From positions 1 through 39,344 of the forward strand of contig JAFXPY010000008.1 in NCBI GenBank assembly GCA_017527495.1: a stretch of 39,344 nucleotides of DNA, in the 5' to 3' direction. Positions within the stretch are counted from its first letter, which is position 1. Every line of letters starts with the position of its first letter. The notes beneath the pieces are model-generated. The model was not told the DNA's origin. It searched no databases and worked only from the letters and a program-made list of their open reading frames with translations. Shown piece after piece: positions 8,283 to 15,945 of the stretch. The DNA is from Paludibacteraceae bacterium. Lineage in GTDB: Bacteria; Bacteroidota; Bacteroidia; Bacteroidales; Paludibacteraceae. The translations under genes and the position numbers were made by a program.

Positions 8283-9032
8283 GTTGATCCATCGCATAAA
8301 TTCGTTGGTTCGAACTCGCGATACAAATATATCATCCTCAACTTTTGGTTCAAGAGTGATTTTCAATCGTCCACTGAAATGCTTAGAAACCAATTTTATT
8401 GAATCAATATGAGTTATGCAAGCACGCGAGATACGGAAAAATAAAGAAGGATCGAGCAATGTCTCTACCATATCAAGTGATTGGTCGATGATATACGACT
8501 TACCTTCATGATTAACCAAATAGGTGGTCTTATCTTTTGAAATGAAATAGGCGATTTCTTCAATCTTGATGATCAATATTCTATCACCTATCTTAACTAT
8601 AAAGCGTTGCTTATAGTTCTTATTCATTTGGTTGTCCATCATTCTTTGGAAAATATCAGCAGCACCGAAATTGTTGGCTGAATTTAGACATTTTTCCACC
8701 GCATTGACAAGTTCATTGTTGTCAATAGGCTTGAGAAGATAATCAACACTATTAATCTTGAATGCTTTGATGGCATAATTGTCGTAGGCAGTAGTGATAA
8801 TAACTTTTGGTGTAACATCAACTTTTTTGAATATTTCGAAACATACACCATCCGACAATTCTACATCCATAAAGATAATGTCAGCTTCATTCTTTGGGCT
8901 TTTGAGCCATTGAATAGCAGTCTTGACAGAATCGGCTTCACCCACAAACTCAACATCAGGATAGTTTTGTTTCAACAAACGCTTCAAATTGATTTGAGCC
9001 GGGATCTCATCTTCAATAATAAATACTTTCAT
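8277..9032 (-). CDS. LytTR-family response regulator
   Basis: The 251-residue product has an N-terminal receiver domain (acidic pair E7/D8, phospho-acceptor Asp56 in IIFMDVELSDG, Thr80/81, Lys101 in DYLLKPID) and a C-terminal LytTR DNA-binding domain (about 145-251, IKIEEIAYFISKDKTTYLV, FFRISRACITHIDSI). It is the response-regulator half of a LytS/LytR-type two-component system. The cognate kinase lies directly upstream, seven bases away on the same strand. Targets cannot be deduced from the window. The stop codon is embedded in the bidirectional terminator. Confidence 0.93.
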   Translation of the reverse strand: MKVFIIEDEIPAQINLKRLLKQNYPDVEFVGEADSVKTAIQWLKSPKNEADIIFMDVELSDGVCFEIFKKVDVTPKVIITTAYDNYAIKAFKINSVDYLLKPIDNNELVNAVEKCLNSANNFGAADIFQRMMDNQMNKNYKQRFIVKIGDRILIIKIEEIAYFISKDKTTYLVNHEGKSYIIDQSLDMVETLLDPSLFFRISRACITHIDSIKLVSKHFSGRLKITLEPKVEDDIFVSRVRTNEFMRWINN

Positions 9033-9039
9033 GATGTTT

Positions 9040-10068
9040 TTAAATTATTGGAAGTTTTACTTTGAAAAGTTCTTCACTAATTTCAATTATAACTTCTCGA
9101 TTTAGCATATCTTTGTATTGTGTGCAGATGTTGTTCAGCCCCACCTGCATCGAGTCTTTAATTTCTATTTTGAGTTGTATGTTGTTTGTTACAGCAATAT
9201 AGTCGTCTTCAATGAAAATGTCAATTTGTAATGGCTGAGATTTGCTGACAATATTATGTTTTATTGCATTCTCAACAAGTATTTGCAATCCGCAAGGAAT
9301 GATTAATCTCTGATAGTATTCTGCCGGAATTTGCTGATTAACCTCAAAACCCTCAGGAAACCTCACCTTCAACAAATCGACATAATGACCTACAAAGTCT
9401 AACTCTTCCTCAATAGAAACAAGTTCCATATTGCTCGCCTGCAGGAAATAGCGATATATTCCGGCAAGTTTTTTGATGTATAGACTTGCACGTTCTGTCT
9501 CCTGACTCTGAACCAAATAGTCGAGCATGTTCAGACTATTAAACAAAAAATGAGGATTAAGTTGCTCTTTGAGCTGCAGATATTGATATTCAGCCTGACG
9601 CTTTTTTATTCCTTCCTGATACATTCGCTGTCGAACATCTAAAGCATAGAAAGTTATGTCAAGCACACTGACGAGAAAAGCATTGAACAGAAATACGCAC
9701 AAGACAGAAAACAAAAAGTAAAAATACGGGTGCCCATTTGCATTGACTGACAAGTCTTTGAAATTCAGTATGATTGCACCTATTATAGATACAAAAAGAA
9801 TTGAACAAATATCAAGTACAAAACGAAGCAAAGAATTATGTCCGTAAGGTTTTGTTCGACTCAGTTTCCATACAGCAAAGACATCAAGGACAACAGATAG
9901 CAACAGAACAATAATGTTGCCCACAAATGATTGAAAAAGAGACGAGACATTAAAGCCATATCGTTCAATCAACATTTGAAAAAAGTCGATATACAAAATT
10001 CTAAATAGCAGGACGATAACTACTATTAGGAAAATCATTGATATGTTTTTGCGTCTTATCAGTCTCAT
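9040..10068 (-). CDS. LytS-type sensor histidine kinase (His_kinase/HATPase)
   Basis: The 342-residue product has four predicted membrane helices (about 11-27, 44-68, 83-102, 115-141), a short coiled linker, then the His_kinase box QLNPHFLFNSLN with phospho-acceptor His173. The ATPase N-box is GLQILVENAIKHN and the tail GLNNICTQYKDML is the shortened G-box typical of this family. No extracellular sensing domain is present, so signal input is probably through the membrane helices or a partner. It overlaps the upstream small membrane protein by four bases and precedes the LytTR regulator, forming a three-gene operon. Confidence 0.92.
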   Translation of the reverse strand: MRLIRRKNISMIFLIVVIVLLFRILYIDFFQMLIERYGFNVSSLFQSFVGNIIVLLLSVVLDVFAVWKLSRTKPYGHNSLLRFVLDICSILFVSIIGAIILNFKDLSVNANGHPYFYFLFSVLCVFLFNAFLVSVLDITFYALDVRQRMYQEGIKKRQAEYQYLQLKEQLNPHFLFNSLNMLDYLVQSQETERASLYIKKLAGIYRYFLQASNMELVSIEEELDFVGHYVDLLKVRFPEGFEVNQQIPAEYYQRLIIPCGLQILVENAIKHNIVSKSQPLQIDIFIEDDYIAVTNNIQLKIEIKDSMQVGLNNICTQYKDMLNREVIIEISEELFKVKLPII

Positions 10069-10457
10069 TCTGAGTTTATATTGGTGAAGTGTATGCTTCT
10101 AACCACAAAGTAGGTTACCCATCCATCAAATTCCGTAACAAGAAAAGAAACAACCACGTTGGCATTGTTTTTTATCCATCCACTGCTGTTATTCATTATC
10201 CATTCTCCACCTTTTGTACCGATGAAAAAGCCGGCAAAACAAAACAGCAATGCCATGACGGCAGTAAGGTCGTAAGGGAACTTATATAGTTGAGTTACAA
10301 GCACTATCATCAATACCGTGAGAATAGTTAGAGGTATTTCATCAGGTAAATTGAAATGTCTGAAAAGCACCACAACAAATGCATGAGCCAAAGCAAAGCA
10401 ATGTATCAAAATGGTTGAATACAGACTTCTTTTCTTTTCAAGTTTCTTATGTTCCAT
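10065..10457 (-). CDS. Small four-helix membrane protein of the LytS/LytTR operon
   Basis: I do not recognise this family. The reading frame is open from 10526, but a matched minus-strand promoter at 10497-10527 places the transcript start near 10490. The ATG at 10457 (MEHKKLEKKRSLYS) is therefore the likely start, giving 130 residues. It contains about four hydrophobic segments (TILIHCFALAHAFVVVLF, IPLTILTVLMIVLVTQLY, LTAVMALLFCFAGFFIG, NVVVSFLVTEFDGWVTYFVV) with little soluble sequence. Its first position in the operon and overlap with the kinase gene suggest a membrane accessory or sensory partner of the kinase, which itself lacks a sensing domain. That role is inference. Confidence 0.6.
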   Translation of the reverse strand: MEHKKLEKKRSLYSTILIHCFALAHAFVVVLFRHFNLPDEIPLTILTVLMIVLVTQLYKFPYDLTAVMALLFCFAGFFIGTKGGEWIMNNSSGWIKNNANVVVSFLVTEFDGWVTYFVVRSIHFTNINSE

Positions 10458-10496
10458 ATCCTTATAGCAGAATCTGACATAATTAAACACACAATG

Positions 10497-10527
10497 CAAA
10501 ATTATAATTTTTTTTCTATTTTTCAAA
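10497..10527 (-). promoter_or_regulatory. Minus-strand housekeeping promoter for the LytS/LytTR operon
   Basis: On the minus strand TTTG (10524-10527) and TAATTTTG (10497-10504) are 19 bp apart. Transcription would start near 10490, about 33 nt before the ATG at 10457. It is divergent from the promoter at 10543-10574. Confidence 0.7.
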
Positions 10528-10542
10528 GATTTTTACATTTTA

Positions 10543-10574
10543 TTTGGCAAAAATCAACATTTTTTGTATCTTTG
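10543..10574 (+). promoter_or_regulatory. Housekeeping promoter for the AmgK-RapZ/MurU pair
   Basis: TTTG at 10543-10546 and TATCTTTG at 10567-10574 are 20 bp apart, a full consensus match. The start would be near 10581, so the TTG codon at 10544 lies inside the promoter and the ATG at 10598 is the real start. Confidence 0.8.
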
Positions 10575-10597
10575 CGATAGAAAATCATTTAGTTACA

Positions 10598-12031
10598 ATG
10601 CAAAATCAAACATTAGAACAATTATTTCATCAAATCAGCGATGAGGAGCTTGTTGAACAAATTCAGATGAGTGCCTCAGGCTCTAATCGTCTTTACTATC
10701 GCTTGAAGGGCAAAAGTTGCAGTTATGTTGGTGTTTATGGCACTAATGTAGATGAAAATAAAGCCTTTCTATACATGGCACAACACTTTGCAAAAAAAGG
10801 GTTGCGCGTTCCCAAAATATTAGCTGTCAGCGACGACCAAATGGCGTATATACAGGAAGACCTTGGCGACACTCTGCTGTTCAATTATATTTCTGAAGGA
10901 CGCTCAACCGGTGAATTCAGTGAATGGGAAAAGTCAATGCTCAGAAAGACTATGCGTTGCTTGGCTCAAATTCAATATATAGGAGCTCAAAATTTTGATT
11001 TTAACCAGTGTTTTCCGCAGCCGGAATTCAATCTACGCTCAATCCTTTGGGACCTAAACTATTTCAAATATTGTTTTTTGAAAGCCTCAGGCATAGAGTT
11101 TCAGGAAAACAGACTTGAAGATGATTTCAACCATCTTGCCGACATTCTGCTACAAACTCGAATGGATACCTTTATGTATCGCGATTTTCAGAGTCGTAAT
11201 GTCATGATTTTCAATAATGAACCATATTTTATCGACTTCCAAGGCGGCAGAAAAGGTCCTATCTACTACGATATTGCGTCTTTTCTCTGGCAGGCACAAG
11301 CTCACTATAACGACGAACTACGCAAAGAATTAGTTGGGGAATATATCGACGAGATGCGCAAGTTTATGCCGCTTGATAGAGACGAATTTGATTCCGTTCT
11401 CAAACACTTCGTTCTGTTCCGCACTTTGCAAGTGCTTGGTGCATACGGATTTAGAGGCTATTTTGAAAAAAAACCATATTTCCTGCAAAGTATTCCATAC
11501 GCCATTGACAATCTAAAAAAACTTGTCGTTATACTTCAAGACTCACCCTACCCCTATTTGGTTGAAGTTCTCACAAAACTTGCTCATTCAAAACAATTTG
11601 AAGATATAAGTTCGAAAAAACCGCTTGTAGTAACGATATATAGTTTTTCCTATAAGATTGGTATTCCTCAAGATAAATCAGGCAATGGAGGTGGTTTTGT
11701 GTTTGATTGTCGGGCAATCAACAATCCTGGGAAATACAGCCGTTACACTCAATTTACAGGACTTGACAAACCTGTGATTGACTTTCTCGAAACAGATGGT
11801 GAGATAACAATATTTTTAGAGCATGTCTATCAACTTGTTGACGCAAGTGTGAAACGGTACATACAGCGAGGATTTCAAAATCTCATGGTTTCGTTTGGTT
11901 GCACAGGCGGACAACACCGCTCTGTTTATGCTGCTCAAAAACTTGCCGAACATATCAACAATAAATTCGGGGTCGAGATCCGACTTATCCATCGCGAACA
12001 AGAAATAGAAACAACACTACCAGCAAAATAA
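10598..12031 (+). CDS. amgK: AmgK-like amino-sugar kinase fused to a RapZ C-terminal domain
   Basis: The 477-residue product has two parts. Residues 1 to about 330 form an aminoglycoside-phosphotransferase-fold kinase with a modified Brenner motif, YRDFQSRN (catalytic Asp196, Asn201), and metal-binding Asp213 in DFQGGRKGPIYYDIASFLW, very like AmgK, the MurNAc/GlcNAc anomeric kinase of cell-wall recycling. Residues about 342-477 match the C-terminal domain of RapZ (SFSYKIGIPQDKSGNGGGF, then GCTGGQHRS at 434-442), which in enterobacteria senses glucosamine-6-phosphate; the RapZ P-loop domain is absent. A MurU-like gene follows after seven bases, which supports a MurNAc salvage role. Coupling of kinase activity to amino-sugar sensing is inference. 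Confidence 0.85.
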   Translation: MQNQTLEQLFHQISDEELVEQIQMSASGSNRLYYRLKGKSCSYVGVYGTNVDENKAFLYMAQHFAKKGLRVPKILAVSDDQMAYIQEDLGDTLLFNYISEGRSTGEFSEWEKSMLRKTMRCLAQIQYIGAQNFDFNQCFPQPEFNLRSILWDLNYFKYCFLKASGIEFQENRLEDDFNHLADILLQTRMDTFMYRDFQSRNVMIFNNEPYFIDFQGGRKGPIYYDIASFLWQAQAHYNDELRKELVGEYIDEMRKFMPLDRDEFDSVLKHFVLFRTLQVLGAYGFRGYFEKKPYFLQSIPYAIDNLKKLVVILQDSPYPYLVEVLTKLAHSKQFEDISSKKPLVVTIYSFSYKIGIPQDKSGNGGGFVFDCRAINNPGKYSRYTQFTGLDKPVIDFLETDGEITIFLEHVYQLVDASVKRYIQRGFQNLMVSFGCTGGQHRSVYAAQKLAEHINNKFGVEIRLIHREQEIETTLPAK

Positions 12032-12038
12032 TTCATCT

Positions 12039-12767
12039 ATGAAAGCAATGATATTTGCTGCCGGCCTTGGCACACGACTCAAACCTCTAACAGACACACG
12101 CCCTAAAGCACTCGTGGAAATTGGCGGGCAAACCCTACTCCAACGCCTTATGCTGAAAATGAGTCATTCAGGCATAGAAGAAGTAGTGGTCAATGTTCAT
12201 CATTTTCCGGATATGATAATTGATTATTTAGAGGCAAACAATGGTTTTGGACTGAAGTGGCATGTTTCTGACGAAAGAAATAAATTGCTCGACACGGGCG
12301 GAGGGCTGAAAAAAGCACAGACTTTATTCGATAGTTATGAACCAATATTGGTTCATAACGTTGACATCATAACCAACCTTGATTTTTCTTCTCTTTTTGC
12401 TGCTCACCAAACCGACTCACTTGCCACACTCGTAGTAAGCGAACGAAAGACACAACGATATTTACTATTTGATAAAGAAGGTGTTATGCACGGGTGGCAC
12501 AATATAGCAACTGACGAGCGCAAACCAAAAAATCTGAATATCGAGGGATTGCAACACCTTGCTTTTTCCGGCATACAAATTGTCAGTCCACAAATATTCA
12601 AAGCTATGGAGACCTATCCTGAAAAATTTTCAATCACTGATTTCTACATTACGCAGTGTAGCGCATCGCCAATTCGTGCTTTTGTGCCTCGCGACTATCG
12701 AATGATGGATGTTGGCAAAATCAATGAGATTCAGGAGGCACAATCATTTGTAGAGCACTTGGAATGA
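12039..12767 (+). CDS. murU: MurNAc-1-phosphate uridylyltransferase (MurU-like) nucleotidyltransferase
   Basis: The 242-residue product is a sugar-1-phosphate nucleotidyltransferase with the signature AAGLGTRLKPLTDTRPKAL (residues 7-25, catalytic Arg13 and Lys23) and a metal-binding Asp in HNVDIITNLDF. It is short, lacking the left-handed helix domain of GlmU, as in MurU. In Pseudomonas, AmgK phosphorylates MurNAc at C1 and MurU makes UDP-MurNAc, bypassing de novo synthesis and the fosfomycin target; the gene order here matches that pathway. Other NTP-transferases (RmlA- or HddC-like) cannot be fully excluded. Its 3' end overlaps the convergent lipid-kinase gene by 47 bp. Confidence 0.8.
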   Translation: MKAMIFAAGLGTRLKPLTDTRPKALVEIGGQTLLQRLMLKMSHSGIEEVVVNVHHFPDMIIDYLEANNGFGLKWHVSDERNKLLDTGGGLKKAQTLFDSYEPILVHNVDIITNLDFSSLFAAHQTDSLATLVVSERKTQRYLLFDKEGVMHGWHNIATDERKPKNLNIEGLQHLAFSGIQIVSPQIFKAMETYPEKFSITDFYITQCSASPIRAFVPRDYRMMDVGKINEIQEAQSFVEHLE

Positions 12768-13653
12768 CGCTTACCTTGTAAGGACCACAAGCCTCTACAA
12801 CAATACCATCAGCTTCAAAGGCAAGGTATTTAGGAGTTTGTAATTCGATTTCTTTACCGACAATATTATGAATAAAAGGCAAAAGTTCCAGTTTGCCGTC
12901 AAACATGTGCGGAATAGCTTTAAGAACTTGTTTGAAAGTTGGTTTTTCTGCAAACATGGCATGAAACACGCCATCAGTGGGGTCTGCTTTCGGATTTTGC
13001 TTTATCCCACCACCTGAATAACAACCATTGCCGATATTCATTGTAAACAGATTCCATCCAGATTCCGTCTCACCATCTATCTTTAACGACATTTTTAGTG
13101 ATTTATGTTTGGCTATTGCAAAAAGCAAGGCAAAAGCATAAAGCAATCTATGACTCCCCAAATAATACTTCAACACATGAGTCATTTGGCATGTGAGACA
13201 ATCAACCCCAAAACCAACAGAATTGATAAAATAATGCCGGTGCACTTCTCCGTTTCTTGACAGCTCCACTTTTCCGATATCTATAGGTTGCGCAACACCA
13301 TTTAAATAGTATTTAATTGATTTTTTATGGTCTTTATCTATTCCCCAATACCTCCCCCAATCGTTACCTGTTCCGCGTGGCACAAGTCCTATTCTCACCT
13401 CTCTTGTATCCACACCTTTTGCTGTCATTATTCCATTGATAGCTTCACTCAAAGTACCATCTCCACCGACGATGAGAACGTCTCGAATGCCACTCTCTAC
13501 AAGCTCACGAGCTAATTCGCACGCATGATTGGCGTATTTTGTAACACGGAAAGTGAAATCAAGATCTAATTTTCGCAACTGTTTGAAAAGATAATAGCGT
13601 TGTCTGCGAAATGCTTTTTTACCCGATTTAGGATTTATTATTATACCTATCAT
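12721..13653 (-). CDS. Diacylglycerol-kinase-family lipid kinase (YegS/LCB5 type)
   Basis: The 310-residue product starts MIGIIINPKSGKK, the usual opening of the DAGK catalytic family, and has the nucleotide-binding GGDGT at 63-67 and the VPRGTGNDWGR block at 92-102. The C-terminal half has the beta-sandwich features of YegS/DgkB-type enzymes (GNGCYSGGG, LAFEADGIVVEA). Likely activity is phosphorylation of diacylglycerol or a related lipid; Bacteroidales also make sphingolipids, so a long-chain-base substrate is possible. The sequence does not settle the substrate. The gene converges on and overlaps murU at its 3' end. Confidence 0.88.
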   Translation of the reverse strand: MIGIIINPKSGKKAFRRQRYYLFKQLRKLDLDFTFRVTKYANHACELARELVESGIRDVLIVGGDGTLSEAINGIMTAKGVDTREVRIGLVPRGTGNDWGRYWGIDKDHKKSIKYYLNGVAQPIDIGKVELSRNGEVHRHYFINSVGFGVDCLTCQMTHVLKYYLGSHRLLYAFALLFAIAKHKSLKMSLKIDGETESGWNLFTMNIGNGCYSGGGIKQNPKADPTDGVFHAMFAEKPTFKQVLKAIPHMFDGKLELLPFIHNIVGKEIELQTPKYLAFEADGIVVEACGPYKVSVIPSALQMIVPPESH

Positions 13654-13678
13654 TTTTTTACGAAAAAATAATGTGTTG

Positions 13679-13686
13679 CAAAATTA
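13679..13686 (-). promoter_or_regulatory. Possible -7 element for the lipid kinase gene
   Basis: On the minus strand this reads TAATTTTG, matching the -7 consensus, 26 bp upstream of the start at 13653. No clear TTTG lies 19-21 bp further upstream. Confidence 0.4.
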
Positions 13687-13746
13687 ATATTTTTTTGAAT
13701 ATAAAAAAACAGCAGTTGATTTGAAATTCAAAAATATGAAATGAAA

Positions 13747-13774
13747 ACATGAGGTTGTTGCGACAACCTCATGT
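13747..13774 (-). terminator. Intrinsic terminator downstream of the Na/Pi cotransporter gene
   Basis: A perfect 12-bp inverted repeat (ACATGAGGTTGT at 13747-13758, ACAACCTCATGT at 13763-13774) has a four-base loop. On the minus strand it is followed by TTTTCAT, in the right place to end transcription from the gene at 13805-15511 before the lipid-kinase promoter. Confidence 0.75.
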
Positions 13775-13804
13775 CATTTTAATTTAAATATCGCAGTGAA
13801 AAAC

Positions 13805-15511
13805 TTACTTGTCGTGCTTTTTCTCGTAAATAGCTTCGTCAACATTGATTATGTAATCAGCCATTTTTTCCAGTTCAATGATGATATCCATATAGTTGAC
13901 ACCGGTGGTGTAGTCATATTCTTTGTCGGTGATATGTTGCATATTTTGCATCTTGAGCACATCGCGGAAATTATTGATTTCGTTCTCCATATTGGTCATT
14001 TCAAGAAACTCATCTTCAGTAATATGAACACGCTCTAATGCCTCAACCATTTTTGTCTCGGCTCCACTCACAAGATATATCATCATCTCAACGTTTTTGT
14101 TTTGATACTCAGTAAAGGCAATATTACTATCATATTTATGTTTGATATGACGCGATAGATTGAAATTGGCATCACCGACAGACTCTAATTCGCTGACAAT
14201 ACGCAACATCTTATGTACCTCATGCTTCGATTGCTCAGACAAGCGGCCATCAGCCACATGATTCAAATAGTCGGCAATTTCGTATTCCATACGATCGCAT
14301 ATACCTTCATATTTCTCTACTCGAGAGAATATCTTTATGAATTCTGTTTCGTCCTTTTCGTTGTACAAATCATGAATCATCTTCACCATTCGCTGCGTAC
14401 GAACGGCAAAGACATGTATTTCTTTCCATGCTTGAAGAATAGACAACTCAGAAGTTGACATAAGTCCGCCGGAAATGAAAAGCAACTGACTATCTGTGTC
14501 TTTTTGCTCCGGCTTAGAAGGAATTATGGCTGTTACTAAGCGTTCAATATATGAGATAAAACCGATCAATATACAGGTGTTTAGTATATTGAATGAAGTA
14601 TGGAAAGTGGCAAGAATAGCATTCAATTTGTCAGGCGACACATCACTTGGTACCCCCGGTGTGAAGTCAACTCCCCAAAGATTACAAACACCGCCAACAA
14701 ACCAACGGAAAACACATAACACCCACACTACGCCGAAAAGGTTGAACACCAAGTGGGCCAAAGCAGCACGACGAGCTTGAACAGAAGCCGACAATGCCAC
14801 AACATTAGAAGTTATTGTCGTACCCACGTTTTCACCAAGAACAAGAGCAATACCCATGTCAATGGGCAAGATGTGAGTTGAACACAAAGTCATTGTAATA
14901 GCCATTATCGCAGCCGAAGATTGCACCGTGAAAGTCAATATTCCACCAACCAACAAATAGAGGAAATAACTTCCATACCCCCAACTTGATGTTGCGATAA
15001 AGAAATTTCTCACCGGTTCGATTGTATCAAGGTGCATCTCAGTGGCATTAATTTTGAGTGTGGTCAGACCAAGAAGCATAAGTGACAGACCGATAAGAAA
15101 ATCACCAAGATTGGCATTTTTCTTGGTGTAAATAAGTACAACAGCCAAAACAATAACAGCATAAACCACAAGGCGTAAATCGAACGAGCCACCGCCCAAC
15201 ACCATTATCCATGCGGTGAATGTCGTACCGATATTGGCACCCATAATGACTGAAATAGCTTGTGCAAGACTCAATATACCGGCAGAAACGAAACTCACGG
15301 TCATCACTGTTGTGGCTGTTGAAGATTGCACTGCAGCGGTAATGAAAGCACCGGTCAGCACACCCGTAAAACGATTGGTTGTCATCGTACCGAGGAAGTT
15401 GCTCAATCGGCTACCTGCCATCTTTTGCACACCCTCGCTCATCACCTTCATTCCGTACATCAACATAGCAACGGAACCGATGAGCGTAATGATTTGAAGT
15501 AAAAGTTGCAT
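13805..15511 (-). CDS. Na+/phosphate cotransporter family protein with PhoU-like C-terminus
   Basis: The 568-residue product has the duplicated Na/Pi cotransporter core. QSSTATT (62-68) and GANIGTT (91-97) form the first half, and QSSAAI (from 197) and GENVGTT (226-232) form the second. About eight membrane helices lie in residues 1-330. The C-terminal 180 residues are helical and PhoU-like (MVKMIHDLYNEKDETEF, ELESVGDANFNLSRHIKHKY). This is the YjbB/NptA type found in bacteria, importing or exporting phosphate with sodium. It stands alone, with a long leader from the promoter at 15693-15725 and a hairpin terminator behind it. Confidence 0.92.
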   Translation of the reverse strand: MQLLLQIITLIGSVAMLMYGMKVMSEGVQKMAGSRLSNFLGTMTTNRFTGVLTGAFITAAVQSSTATTVMTVSFVSAGILSLAQAISVIMGANIGTTFTAWIMVLGGGSFDLRLVVYAVIVLAVVLIYTKKNANLGDFLIGLSLMLLGLTTLKINATEMHLDTIEPVRNFFIATSSWGYGSYFLYLLVGGILTFTVQSSAAIMAITMTLCSTHILPIDMGIALVLGENVGTTITSNVVALSASVQARRAALAHLVFNLFGVVWVLCVFRWFVGGVCNLWGVDFTPGVPSDVSPDKLNAILATFHTSFNILNTCILIGFISYIERLVTAIIPSKPEQKDTDSQLLFISGGLMSTSELSILQAWKEIHVFAVRTQRMVKMIHDLYNEKDETEFIKIFSRVEKYEGICDRMEYEIADYLNHVADGRLSEQSKHEVHKMLRIVSELESVGDANFNLSRHIKHKYDSNIAFTEYQNKNVEMMIYLVSGAETKMVEALERVHITEDEFLEMTNMENEINNFRDVLKMQNMQHITDKEYDYTTGVNYMDIIIELEKMADYIINVDEAIYEKKHDK

Positions 15512-15692
15512 AATGAAAATTATGTAATGTTGTTTGCTTATCTAACCAACTTATTTTCAAAAAAAAAGGTACAAACACAAAAGTGTTCATACCATAAATC
15601 ATTGTCAAAAATCAACTGCAAAAAAAGTACTCATCACTTGTGACGAGACAATCTGACAATATTTTCGCATTTGATACGACATAAATAACTGC

Positions 15693-15725
15693 ACAAAATT
15701 AAAAAAAATCTTTATAATATGCAAA
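15693..15725 (-). promoter_or_regulatory. Minus-strand promoter for the Na/Pi cotransporter
   Basis: On the minus strand TTTG (15722-15725) and TAATTTTG (15693-15700) are 21 bp apart. The start would be near 15686, leaving an untranslated leader of about 175 nt before the ATG at 15511. The divergent gap 15512-15945 also holds a plus-strand promoter and a short hairpin. Confidence 0.55.
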
Positions 15726-15774
15726 TAATTTGAAAAAATATTTTAAGGGCACATTCATAGATTCTATTAACATG

Positions 15775-15793
15775 AAACCGCAAAACGCGGTTT
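15775..15793. other. Short G+C-rich hairpin in the divergent intergenic region
   Basis: AAACCGC (15775-15781) pairs with GCGGTTT (15787-15793) around the loop AAAAC, followed on the plus strand by a run of five T. It resembles a small terminator but no plus-strand gene lies upstream. It could end a short unannotated transcript or be an operator for either flanking gene. Confidence 0.4.
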
Positions 15794-15891
15794 TTAGTCT
15801 ATAAATCATACTTTAAGAATGTCCGCTGCTATAATGTGACACATTGTATTACTTGCGAAACATAAAGTATTAATTTTTTATTTAGTTAAAG

Positions 15892-15923
15892 TTTGCTAAT
15901 TTCTATTTTTATTACTACCTTTG
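15892..15923 (+). promoter_or_regulatory. Housekeeping promoter for the AsmA-like gene
   Basis: TTTG at 15892-15895 and TACCTTTG at 15916-15923 are 20 bp apart. The start would be near 15930, only about 16 nt before the ATG at 15946. Confidence 0.75.
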
Positions 15924-15945
15924 CACTGAGTTATAATTACACTTT

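Noticed and set aside
10458-10526. Upstream extension of the small membrane protein to 10526
   Set aside because: The extension overlaps the minus-strand promoter, with the predicted transcript start near 10490, so the ATG at 10457 is preferred.
10544-10597. TTG start giving 18 extra residues on the AmgK-RapZ protein
   Set aside because: The codon lies inside the -33 element of the matched promoter and upstream of the predicted start of transcription.
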